Source of the DNA: Thermoflexus sp042408365
GTDB taxonomy: Bacteria > Chloroflexota > Anaerolineae > Thermoflexales > Thermoflexaceae
Direction: 5' to 3'
DNA: 28,538 nt
NCBI RefSeq assembly: GCF_042408365.1
Contig: NZ_JBHOQJ010000036.1
Location: 1 to 28,538 of the forward strand
Shown here: in pieces, positions 22,293 to 28,538 of the stretch
How positions within the stretch are numbered: the stretch's first letter is position 1
How the letters are laid out: the number at the start of each line of letters is the position of its first letter
Position numbers and translations under genes: made by a program
Notes under the pieces: model-generated
Databases searched by the model: none
Told to the model about the DNA's origin: nothing
The model's input: only the letters and a program-made list of their open reading frames with translations

Positions 22293-23540
22293 CTACGCCT
22301 GCAGACGCCCCAATCGAACATGACGGCGCAATGCATACCGTATCGATTCCCACAGGAATCCCCATCCCAACTCGCTGCGCATCGAAGCGACTTGTAAGAT
22401 GTACGGGAGATCCATCAGGAGCCGGGCCACGGTGACGTGATGCCCGGGCAGCCGAACGATGCGGCTGTACCCCCGATAATCCGCCCGGGCAGAATCCCCC
22501 AGTAGGATCGCCGCCGCGGTATCGGTACGTGGACGTGGCAGTGCCCCGACGGATCCAATCACGATGGCCGCCTCCCGCGCCTTGGCCAATGAGATGCCCC
22601 CGCGCTCCAGCACCCAGAGAGCCTCCATCAGCGATCCCGGAATATTCCACGACGGCTCATCTTCAGAACGGTACACTCGAACCTGAGGCGGCCATGGATA
22701 TCGTTCGGGCAAAGGGTCGGCATGGACGATCTTCGCCCCGAGCTGACACAGGTCCTCCAGGGATAGATCTCCGGTGATCTGAAGCTCCGTGAGGGAGGTT
22801 GGGCCCAGGCCTCGCTGGATCGCCAGCCGAATCCAAGGGACCTCCTGCGGTTCGAACCCGTATAACACGGCTGCGATCAGATCCACGGCGAGCAGGTTGG
22901 TGCCGAGGACAAGGATAGAGAGCGGAACAGGCTCGCCCGCGAGCTCGCCCCCCCGATGGAGGACTTGGGTGGCGTCCAACAGGATCAAATCCGGAGGTCG
23001 AACCGTTAAGCCATCGACCAACGCCTCCGGCAGGCGGGGATAAGCCTGCAGATGATCCGATGGGGAAAACAGAAACATATGATGTCGTGCGGCGCCAGCA
23101 AACCCCAGGAAACCGCTCCCGGTCAATCGGGGCAGCGCAATCAGCATATCCGCTTGGCGAACGACATCCGGCACCTGCAGGCCTTCGGCAGACCGACGAC
23201 CGAGGGCCTCATCCAGGGGCCACAAGGCGAGCCCATGGCTACGGGCCCACCTAAAATAGCCGGCGCGCTTCATCGCATAACGCGATGGAAAACCGGGAAG
23301 GCTGCTGGTCCCCAACTCCAGGGAATTGTCGAAAAACAACACGCGCAAGGATTCTAGAAGCGAGGGCGGGGTAAAGGCATGGGGGGCGAAACGCGGATGG
23401 GCCCATGGACAGTGCGGCTGAACGAAGATCCTGCGGTGCCTGGGAACGGTGAGGCCTAGCGCCTCGATGCCTCGCTGAATGGCGTTCCGAAGGGTCTCCG
23501 CGGATGCAGCGGGTACATGGGCGATGAAGATCCGCTCCAT
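22293..23540 (-). CDS. DUF362-like domain protein
   Basis: 415 residues in the DUF362 pattern: VVRQADMLIALPRLTGSG, a His pair after GAARHH, PEALVDGLTVRPPDLILLDA, then a GGELAGEP loop and LVLGTNLLAVDLIAAVLYGF. There is no ferredoxin-like Cys cluster, which some DUF362 proteins carry at the C-terminus. The family's activity is not established. Start ATG 23540; TTG 23543 directly before it is possible, with GAGG upstream. A promoter lies about 50 bp upstream, so it may lead the PTS operon, or be a single gene ended by the 22243 hairpin. Confidence 0.8.
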   Translation of the reverse strand: MERIFIAHVPAASAETLRNAIQRGIEALGLTVPRHRRIFVQPHCPWAHPRFAPHAFTPPSLLESLRVLFFDNSLELGTSSLPGFPSRYAMKRAGYFRWARSHGLALWPLDEALGRRSAEGLQVPDVVRQADMLIALPRLTGSGFLGFAGAARHHMFLFSPSDHLQAYPRLPEALVDGLTVRPPDLILLDATQVLHRGGELAGEPVPLSILVLGTNLLAVDLIAAVLYGFEPQEVPWIRLAIQRGLGPTSLTELQITGDLSLEDLCQLGAKIVHADPLPERYPWPPQVRVYRSEDEPSWNIPGSLMEALWVLERGGISLAKAREAAIVIGSVGALPRPRTDTAAAILLGDSARADYRGYSRIVRLPGHHVTVARLLMDLPYILQVASMRSELGWGFLWESIRYALRRHVRLGRLQA

Positions 23541-23591
23541 CAATGCGTCGCCTCAATGAGATGAAATGAAGCGGATTAAATCTTGGTAACC

Positions 23592-23620
23592 ATTCTATAG
23601 CATAAGACCCATCTCGGCAA
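23592..23620 (-). promoter_or_regulatory. sigma-70-like promoter of the DUF362/PTS genes
   Basis: On the minus strand TTGCCG (23615-23620) and TAGAAT (23592-23597, 5 of 6 to TATAAT) are separated by 17 bp, about 50 bp before the start of the DUF362-like gene. No operator was recognised. Confidence 0.5.
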
Positions 23621-23700
23621 GCGATCATAGCGTCTGAGGGGATTTCGGGGAATGTAGCCATCCCCCCGCAAATCCCTGTGGGAGATGCCGCATGTCGGTC

Positions 23701-24513
23701 TCACAAAGGGACCTCCCCGGAGAATCGGGGCGTGCGCTTCTCCCGCATGGCCTGCAGACCTTCGCGGGCGTCCGGGAGCATGAAGCCTAGGAACTCCAGG
23801 GCGGTGGAGACATCGAAGATCGGACCGGCCACGCGGAACCAGTTGTTGAGGGCGTATTTCGTCCAGCGGATGGCGGAGGCGCTCCCCCTCGCCAGGCGCC
23901 GGGCGATCTCTAACGCCACCTCATAGGCCTTTCCGTCCTCCACACACAGGGAAACCAAGCCCAGGCGCTCGGCCTCCTCGCCGGAGAGCGACTCGTTAAG
24001 GAGCAGGTAATACTTCGCCTTCGCCATCCCGATCAGCAGCGGCCAGACCAGCGCTGCGTGATCCCCGGCCACCACCCCCAGGCGTACGTGGCCGTCCATC
24101 AGGCGGGCGCCCCGCGCGGCCACTGAGATGTCGGCCAGTAAGGCTACGGCCAGCCCCGCCCCCACCGCCGGCCCCTCGATGGCCGAAACGATAGGCTTGC
24201 CACAATTGATCATGTTGTAAACCAAATCCCGCGCCTCCTTCCAGACCCGCAAGCAAGCCGCAGGATCCGACATGATTTCCTCAATCAACGTGAAATCCCC
24301 TCCGGCGGAGAAAGCGGCGCCGGATCCCCGAACCAGCACCACGCGGGTGGAAGGATCCGCATCGATGTCCCGCCAGACGTAGGTGAGCTCCCGATGGGCC
24401 GTCGCATCCAGGGAATTCAGAGTCTCTGGCCGATGAAGGACCACTTCCAGGATCCCCGGCTCAGGCTCCTGGAACACCAGACGCTGATAGGTGGAAGTCC
24501 AGGCTCGAATCAT
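23701..24513 (-). CDS. enoyl-CoA hydratase/isomerase (crotonase) family protein
   Basis: 270-residue crotonase-fold protein. Oxyanion-hole segments: FSAGGDF (about residue 70) and the segment EGPAVGAGLAVALLADISVA (about 115-135). The region that carries the catalytic acids in enoyl-CoA hydratase reads VRLGVVAGDHAALVWPL: there is no Glu at the first position, and only Asp/His near the second. The activity may thus be isomerase-, hydrolase- or lyase-like rather than classical hydration. C-terminal WTKYALNNW and a trimerisation helix follow. Start ATG 24513. It has no obvious partner gene nearby. Confidence 0.88.
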   Translation of the reverse strand: MIRAWTSTYQRLVFQEPEPGILEVVLHRPETLNSLDATAHRELTYVWRDIDADPSTRVVLVRGSGAAFSAGGDFTLIEEIMSDPAACLRVWKEARDLVYNMINCGKPIVSAIEGPAVGAGLAVALLADISVAARGARLMDGHVRLGVVAGDHAALVWPLLIGMAKAKYYLLLNESLSGEEAERLGLVSLCVEDGKAYEVALEIARRLARGSASAIRWTKYALNNWFRVAGPIFDVSTALEFLGFMLPDAREGLQAMREKRTPRFSGEVPL

Positions 24514-24559
24514 TGGGAGCCTCCATTTGGAGGATTTCAGAGGCCACCTCTTTCTTTAC

Positions 24560-24772
24560 CTAATGCTTTGTCCATTTGGGTGGTCTCCCCAAAGGATGTG
24601 GGTGATCCAACGGCCTTGCAAATGCGAACAACCCACCCCCTCTGGGGCATCCATGTAGAAGGGCACTCCTTGTGGGTGCCCCTACCCCATTTGGGGTAGC
24701 AGAGCCGCGCTCTAAAGGCACGCGGCTCTGCTACCGAGCGGAGCGGTCACCCCAAATAGACAAAAGCACTAA
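24560..24772. repeat. MITE-like foldback element in the enoyl-CoA hydratase/cupin intergenic region
   Basis: The 357-bp gene-free stretch 24514-24870 is largely one foldback sequence. Imperfect terminal inverted repeats of about 25 bp lie at 24562-24585 (AATGCTTTGTCCATTTGGG...) and 24746-24770 (reverse complement AGTGCTTTTGTCTATTTGGG...). Nested inside are CTACCCC/GGGGTAG (24682-24699) and a perfect 15-bp stem, GGTAGCAGAGCCGCG, at 24695-24709 with 24721-24735. A TA dinucleotide lies at both outer ends (24561 and about 24770), as a Tc1/IS630-type TA duplication would leave. No ORF is inside. That it is a mobile repeat family is an inference until other copies are found. Confidence 0.6.
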
Positions 24773-24852
24773 CTTTGTAGGAGAAGGGACGAGGGGGATG
24801 TAAGACCTCCAGAGCAAGGAGCGATGTTCAATCCCTGCTGTCTCCCGATGTG

Positions 24853-24869
24853 ACGGGATCCAATCCCGT
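24853..24869 (-). terminator. small hairpin directly after the cupin gene
   Basis: ACGGGAT-CCA-ATCCCGT, a 7-bp perfect stem with a 3-base loop, starting 1 bp after the cupin stop on the minus strand. No T-run, so a weak or Rho-assisted terminator at best. Confidence 0.35.
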
Positions 24870-24870
24870 A

Positions 24871-25206
24871 CTACCTCGCTTTCAAGCGCTCCAGGAAATC
24901 TTCTCGTGGGGGTTGAAAGACATCGAACACCAAGGTTTCCTCCAGGAATGTCACTTCGTGCTCGATCCCTGATGGGATGTGCACGATTTGCCCCGGGCCG
25001 AGCTCCTGTTCTTCCCCCGCCATCCGCAAGCGGAGGCGGCCCTGGAGGACCAAAGTGATCTGCTCGTGGGGATGCGCGTGGGGCGGCACCACGGCGCCTG
25101 CAGGCGCCTCGACTCGAACCACCATCACCCGCTCCCCGGTAAAGGGTCGCAGGGTCAGCGCCCCGACGGGGAACCCAGGCAACGTTTCCGTTTGCGCCCA
25201 CCGCAT
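24871..25206 (-). CDS. small cupin-domain protein
   Basis: 111-residue single cupin barrel. Metal-binding motif 1: PPHAHPHEQITLVLQGRLRL (two His and Glu); motif 2: GQIVHIPSGIEHEV (His). It resembles stand-alone cupins that act as sugar or small-molecule isomerases, dioxygenases or sensors; the reaction cannot be told. I start at ATG 25206, which has GGAGG 6 nt upstream; the longer frame to 25263 has no site and starts near the transaldolase stop. It is separated from transaldolase by 71 bp in the same direction and could be cotranscribed. Confidence 0.88.
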   Translation of the reverse strand: MRWAQTETLPGFPVGALTLRPFTGERVMVVRVEAPAGAVVPPHAHPHEQITLVLQGRLRLRMAGEEQELGPGQIVHIPSGIEHEVTFLEETLVFDVFQPPREDFLERLKAR

Positions 25207-25277
25207 CACTGTCCTCCGCGATTTGTTCTGTGACAGGAAGTGGAAGCCATCCCAAGTGGACATTCTATGCGTTACGG

Positions 25278-26402
25278 TTAACGGGGGAGGTTCTCCAGAA
25301 GCAGTGCGGCTCGCTTGCGCTCCAGGGCGCCCAACAGGGTCTCATAGGACCGGGTGAAGGCGGCCACCCCTTCCGCCTGCAGACGGTTCAGGATCTCCTC
25401 CAGCGGGATCCCCAACCGAGCCAGCGCGGCCAAATCCGCCTCCGCCTCCTCCCATCCCTCCCAGGCCGCCGCTTCAGACACCTGTCCATGATCCTCAAAG
25501 GCTTGTAGGGTGGCCATCGGCGCCGTGTTCACCGTATCGGGGGCAATCAACCCTTCCACGTACTTGACATCGGAATAGCTTGGGTTTTTGGTGCTGGTGC
25601 TGGCCCACAGAACACGTTGAGCGCGCGCCCCCCGGGCCTGCAGATCCGGGAAAACGGAGGGGAGGAATCGCTCGCGGAAGATCCGATACACCCGGCGGGC
25701 CACCGCGAGGGCGATCTTCCCGAGGAGCGCGCGCGCCTCGGGCGTCCCCAAGGATTCCAGCTCGCGATCCACGGCGGTATCGATCCGGCTCACGAAGAAA
25801 GAGGCCACGGAGGCCACACCCCGCAGATCCCTCCCGGATTCCGCGCGTCGCCGCAGGCCCCGCCAGTAGGCCTCCGCCGCCGCCTCGTAATGGGCGGGGG
25901 AGAAAATCAGCGTGACGTTGACGTTCACCCCTTCGGCGATCAACGCCTCAATGGCCGGGATGCCCGCCGGGGTCGCCGGCACCTTAATCATCAAGTTGGG
26001 GCGATCCACCATGCGCCACAGCCGTCGGGCCTCTGCGATGGTCCCCTCGGTGTCATCGGCCAGGTGGGGGGAAACCTCCAAGCTGACAAAGCCGTCGGCC
26101 CCCTCCGTCGCCTCATAGACCGGCCGGAGGAGATCCGCCGCCATACGGATGTCCTCGATGGCCAGGGCCTCGTAGAGCGCCACCGAATCGATCTCGGGAT
26201 CCCGAGCGAGCTCCTTCCGGATCGCGTCATCGTAAGCGGGGCTGGTGGTGATCGCCCGCTCGAAGATGGTCGGGTTGCTGGTCACCCCAGTGACCCCTCG
26301 TTCGATCCACCGGGCCAGCTCTCCATCGGTGAGCCATTCACGGCGGATCTCATCCAGCCAGATCGATTGGCCGCGAGCGCGCAGCTCATGTAGAGATGCC
26401 AT
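25278..26402 (-). CDS. tal: transaldolase
   Basis: 374-residue class I transaldolase of the long bacterial type. It moves a dihydroxyacetone unit between sedoheptulose 7-phosphate and glyceraldehyde 3-phosphate in the pentose phosphate pathway. Motifs: GVTGVTSNPTIFERAI (about 36-51), SLEVSPHLADDT (107-118), the Schiff-base Lys140 in NLMIKVPAT, NVNVTLIFS and WASTSTKNP. The start is ATG 26402 with GGGGGAGAG upstream; the extension to 26516 has non-family sequence. It is downstream of superoxide dismutase behind a strong hairpin. Confidence 0.95.
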   Translation of the reverse strand: MASLHELRARGQSIWLDEIRREWLTDGELARWIERGVTGVTSNPTIFERAITTSPAYDDAIRKELARDPEIDSVALYEALAIEDIRMAADLLRPVYEATEGADGFVSLEVSPHLADDTEGTIAEARRLWRMVDRPNLMIKVPATPAGIPAIEALIAEGVNVNVTLIFSPAHYEAAAEAYWRGLRRRAESGRDLRGVASVASFFVSRIDTAVDRELESLGTPEARALLGKIALAVARRVYRIFRERFLPSVFPDLQARGARAQRVLWASTSTKNPSYSDVKYVEGLIAPDTVNTAPMATLQAFEDHGQVSEAAAWEGWEEAEADLAALARLGIPLEEILNRLQAEGVAAFTRSYETLLGALERKRAALLLENLPR

Positions 26403-26524
26403 CGTGCGCTCTCCCCCAAACAGGTTGGAGCGTGCAGGACCGCCGCCATCCTGCAGCTCTCGAAACGGTCTTTCGGGGATACGTAGGAGAAGCGCTGGAA
26501 GGGAAAGCCTCTTCATCCGAGAAT

Positions 26525-26568
26525 CACCAGCGATGGGGACAACCTGCGGGTTGTCCCCATCGCTGGTG
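26525..26568 (-). terminator. 20-bp perfect hairpin after superoxide dismutase
   Basis: Arms 26525-26544 and 26549-26568 pair at all 20 positions (CACCAGCGATGGGG... arm) around a TGCG loop, 9 bp after the SOD stop. No T-run. The perfect pairing over 20 bp is well beyond an average terminator. It probably ends or protects the SOD mRNA; transaldolase starts 123 bp further on. Confidence 0.65.
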
Positions 26569-26577
26569 CGTGGCCGC

Positions 26578-27216
26578 TCAAGCTCGGACGCTGGTCCGGA
26601 TGGCCTCCAGGGCCTTGGCGTAGTTCGCGGCGACCTGGTCCCAGTTTACCACATTCCACCAGGCCTGAACGTAGTCGGCCCGTCGGTTCTGGTATTTCAG
26701 ATAGTACGCGTGCTCCCAGACATCCAGGCCCAGCAACGGGATCAGGCCTTCCATCAATGGGCTATCCTGGTTGGGCGTGGAGTGCACCACCAGCTTCCCG
26801 AAGGCCGTCATGCTGAGCCAGGCCCAGCCGCTGCCGAAGCGCCCCATCGCCGCCTTGGTGAAGAGGTCTTTGAAGTTGGCGAAGCTGCCAAAGGCCTTCG
26901 CGATCGCCTCCGCCAGGGCGCCGCCCGGCTCGCCGCCCCCGCCAGGCTTCATCACGGTCCAGAATAGGCTGTGGTTGGCGTGGCCACCACCGTTGTTCCG
27001 CACCGTCTCCCGGATGTCATCGGGGACGCTGGGGAGGTTCCGCAGGAGGATTTCCACCGGCACATCCTGGAGTTCCGGGTATTTCTCCAGGGCGGCATTG
27101 AGGTTGTTCACGTAGGCTTGATGGTGCCGGGTGTGATGGATCTCCATGGTCTGAGCGTCGATGTAGGGCTCCAATGCATCATACGGATACGGCAGAGGAG
27201 GGAGCGTGTGGGCCAT
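26578..27216 (-). CDS. sodA: superoxide dismutase, Fe/Mn family
   Basis: 212-residue enzyme, usual length. Metal ligands: His27 (EIHHTRHHQAYVNN), His82 (GHANHSLFW), Asp165 and His169 (LDVWEHAYYLKY). The NQDSPL segment has Gln150 in the position typical of Mn-dependent forms, so Mn or cambialistic use is more likely than Fe. No signal peptide, so cytoplasmic. Start ATG at 27216 follows GGAGG by about 6 nt. A promoter candidate lies about 35 bp upstream, and it is probably transcribed on its own. Confidence 0.96.
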   Translation of the reverse strand: MAHTLPPLPYPYDALEPYIDAQTMEIHHTRHHQAYVNNLNAALEKYPELQDVPVEILLRNLPSVPDDIRETVRNNGGGHANHSLFWTVMKPGGGGEPGGALAEAIAKAFGSFANFKDLFTKAAMGRFGSGWAWLSMTAFGKLVVHSTPNQDSPLMEGLIPLLGLDVWEHAYYLKYQNRRADYVQAWWNVVNWDQVAANYAKALEAIRTSVRA

Positions 27217-27249
27217 GATGCACCTCCAGAATTTAGGATGAACATCGTT

Positions 27250-27279
27250 ATTTTAATTCGGCGTTGATGAAACATACAA
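27250..27279 (-). promoter_or_regulatory. candidate promoter of the superoxide dismutase gene
   Basis: On the minus strand TAAAAT (27250-27255, 5 of 6 to TATAAT) with TTGTAT (27274-27279) 18 bp upstream. The -35 box is poor. The AT-rich patch in otherwise GC-rich DNA supports a promoter here. I see nothing else in 27280-27417. Confidence 0.4.
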
Positions 27280-27417
27280 ATAAGGGAACGGGGCAAGGCC
27301 GGTTCGGTCGCCCATATCCAGCCCCTTGGGTAGATCCGGGAACCAACACCCCACCCCTTGTCTCCCCATGGTCCTTCAGAATGCAGGGGAAAGACGAGGC
27401 CACAACGCTGAGGCTGC

Positions 27418-27660
27418 TCAACCAGCTCCTCCCGCAATGGGCGGGAAGATCCCCACTTCGTCGCCTTCTTGAAGCACCCAATCGGATTCCTGACGGACTC
27501 CATTCACGAAGACCACGCGGGCCAGCTCCGGCGGGATCGGCAATCGCTGAATCAATTGTCCGACCGTGGTCCCCTCCGGTATTTCCATCGTAAGAGGGCC
27601 GCGTTGCGCATCTGGGATATATTGCCGCAGGATTGCGTAGACTTGCACCTTCACCCGCAC
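27418..27660 (-). CDS. MoaD/ThiS-family ubiquitin-like protein ending Gly-Gly-Ala-Gly
   Basis: 80-residue beta-grasp protein (KVQVYAILRQYIP, VGQLIQRLPI, VFVNGVRQ, LQEGDEVGIFPPIAGG). Members carry sulfur as a C-terminal thiocarboxylate for molybdopterin, thiamine or other synthesis. Here the Gly-Gly is followed by Ala-Gly before the stop, so either two residues must be removed or the last Gly is used. Start is GTG 27660, eight bases after AGGAGG; GTG 27669 overlaps that site. It is the last of three similar genes in the same direction. Confidence 0.82.
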   Translation of the reverse strand: MRVKVQVYAILRQYIPDAQRGPLTMEIPEGTTVGQLIQRLPIPPELARVVFVNGVRQESDWVLQEGDEVGIFPPIAGGAG

Positions 27661-27774
27661 GCTTCCCACCTCCTCACATCGGACGAGGTTTGGCTCGCAT
27701 CATTCGACCCGCGGCCCCATGGGCGGCAGCAAGAGGAGAGGCCAGCCGTTCTTCCGCCGAATATTCCCAAGGCA

Positions 27775-28035
27775 TCAGCAATATAATAATGCCATATTGC
27801 GCGGAAACACTCCCAACCGATCCCCATCCTGAACCAGCCGGGACCGAGCCTGATAATCATAGCGTCCGTTGATGAATATGTTGCTCACCTCACGCTCGGG
27901 GTCGATACCGATCTCCCGAAGCACATCGGCGACCGTTAACCCCGGGCGGTACGGAACCCATACAACGGCCTCCTCACGAGGGTCTGTTTTCCCAGCGTAG
28001 CGTCGAAGATCCCCATAAAGACGAACCTCAATCAT
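27775..28035 (-). CDS. MoaD/ThiS-like beta-grasp protein lacking C-terminal Gly-Gly
   Basis: 86 residues: IEVRLYGDLRRYAG, LTVADVLREIGI, IFINGRYDY and LVQDGDRLGVFPRNM, then ending ALLYC. The fold pattern is that of MoaD/ThiS, but the tail has no Gly-Gly, so it cannot form the usual thiocarboxylate. It is clearly a paralogue of the next gene upstream (28059-28352), sharing the FING and DGDR-GVFPR blocks. Start ATG 28035; frames to 28062 would overlap the neighbour. Its role is unknown. Confidence 0.8.
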   Translation of the reverse strand: MIEVRLYGDLRRYAGKTDPREEAVVWVPYRPGLTVADVLREIGIDPEREVSNIFINGRYDYQARSRLVQDGDRLGVFPRNMALLYC

Positions 28036-28058
28036 CGCGTCGGCTCCACCAGTCGTGA

Positions 28059-28352
28059 TCATGCCGGTTCGCGCGGGGCGCGAGGGGCAAACAGGCGAAT
28101 GTGCGGCATGGTCATCGTTCGGGGGAACACCCCTACCCGGTCTCCATCCGACAGCTTTCGACTCAATCCCTCCGGGTCATAAAGACCGTTAATAAAAACA
28201 TGTCGGGCCTCGTCTGGAGGGACACCCAGCACTTGAAGCGCCTCGGCCACCGTGAGCTCTGGGCGGGCATTCAGGAAAGCGACCGCGTCCTGGGAAGGAT
28301 CTTCCTGTCCGATATATCGGCGAAGCTCACCATAAAGGTGGATCTCGATCAT
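28059..28352 (-). CDS. MoaD/ThiS-like beta-grasp protein lacking C-terminal Gly-Gly, with a basic tail
   Basis: 97 residues: IEIHLYGELRRYIG, LTVAEALQVLGV, VFINGLYDPEG, SDGDRVGVFPRTM, then a 19-residue Arg/Pro-rich tail (HIRLFAPRAPREPA) instead of Gly-Gly. Start ATG 28352 with a weak GGAG about 9 nt upstream. The longer frame to 28421 runs into the end of the next gene. It probably forms a unit with the partial gene upstream and the two following beta-grasp genes. Confidence 0.8.
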   Translation of the reverse strand: MIEIHLYGELRRYIGQEDPSQDAVAFLNARPELTVAEALQVLGVPPDEARHVFINGLYDPEGLSRKLSDGDRVGVFPRTMTMPHIRLFAPRAPREPA

Positions 28353-28384
28353 CGCTCTCAACTCCAGAGAGGAGGAAAAACCTT

Positions 28385-28538
28385 TCAGGGATCGGGGACT
28401 GCTGAGGGCGGTTTCACCCACCCCAAGACGCTCCAGATGCGGAACGGGATGCGTTTGTCCGAAATCCAGCCCAGAAACAGGTCATGTTTCTTGGCGGTTT
28501 CCTCTAGGAGGCTTTTAGGGTCGAGCTGCGCGCCGAAG
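28385..28538 (-). CDS. 3' end of an unrecognised gene, cut by the window edge
   Basis: Only one minus-strand frame is open from the window edge to a TGA at 28385-28387. It gives 50 residues with GC-rich third positions, consistent with coding. The end reads LDPKSLLEETAKKHDLFLGW, then ISDKRIPFRIWSVLGWVKP. I do not recognise the family. It ends 32 bp before the first beta-grasp gene and is likely in the same operon; whatever it encodes may be the partner of those small proteins. Confidence 0.5.
   Translation of the reverse strand, partial: FGAQLDPKSLLEETAKKHDLFLGWISDKRIPFRIWSVLGWVKPPSAVPDP

Overview
The window looks like chromosomal DNA of a GC-rich, probably thermophilic Chloroflexota bacterium (Thermoflexus/Anaerolineae-like). 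This is an inference from the Tat-exported sugar-binding lipoprotein with a Pro/Thr/Ala linker, the gene style and the GC-rich third codon positions. No rRNA or tRNA gene was seen, so the taxonomy is not proven.

Left part (1-7464, all minus strand): a catabolic operon read from a promoter near 7575-7603. Order: GntR/FadR regulator, beta-hydroxyacid dehydrogenase (3-hydroxyisobutyrate dehydrogenase family), 2-oxoacid dehydrogenase E1 alpha and E1 beta, an M24 metallopeptidase-fold enzyme with an altered metal site, a gap with a doubtful small ORF, E2 with a probable CTG start, and an aldehyde dehydrogenase cut by the window edge. No E3 is present.

Centre (7465-18597, plus strand): a divergent promoter region with a FadR-type operator and an IclR-type inverted repeat, then a long operon: IclR regulator, RraA-like aldolase, binding lipoprotein, two permeases, two different ABC ATPases, a second M24-fold enzyme, KDPG/KHG aldolase, KDG kinase and an SDR dehydrogenase. 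Together this reads as uptake of a sugar acid or polyol-like compound, oxidation to a 2-keto-3-deoxy acid, phosphorylation and cleavage to pyruvate and glyceraldehyde 3-phosphate. The left operon may process the resulting 2-oxoacids and hydroxyacids. The most unusual point is that the two ATPases are degenerate in complementary motifs. Their heterodimer would keep one consensus ATP site and one degenerate site, an arrangement known from ABC exporters rather than sugar importers.

Right part (18630-28538, genes mostly minus strand): a truncated transposase-like ORF (plus strand), a glucose/GlcNAc-type PTS operon (separate EIIC, EIIB and EIIA plus a TIM-barrel protein) behind a DUF362-like gene, an enoyl-CoA hydratase-family gene, a roughly 210-bp foldback (MITE-like) element, a cupin, a transaldolase, an Fe/Mn superoxide dismutase, three ubiquitin-like beta-grasp (MoaD/ThiS-type) genes of which two lack the C-terminal Gly-Gly, and the 3' end of an unrecognised gene. 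Several perfect GC-rich hairpins without a T-tract lie between genes, two of them inside operons where they may set differential expression.
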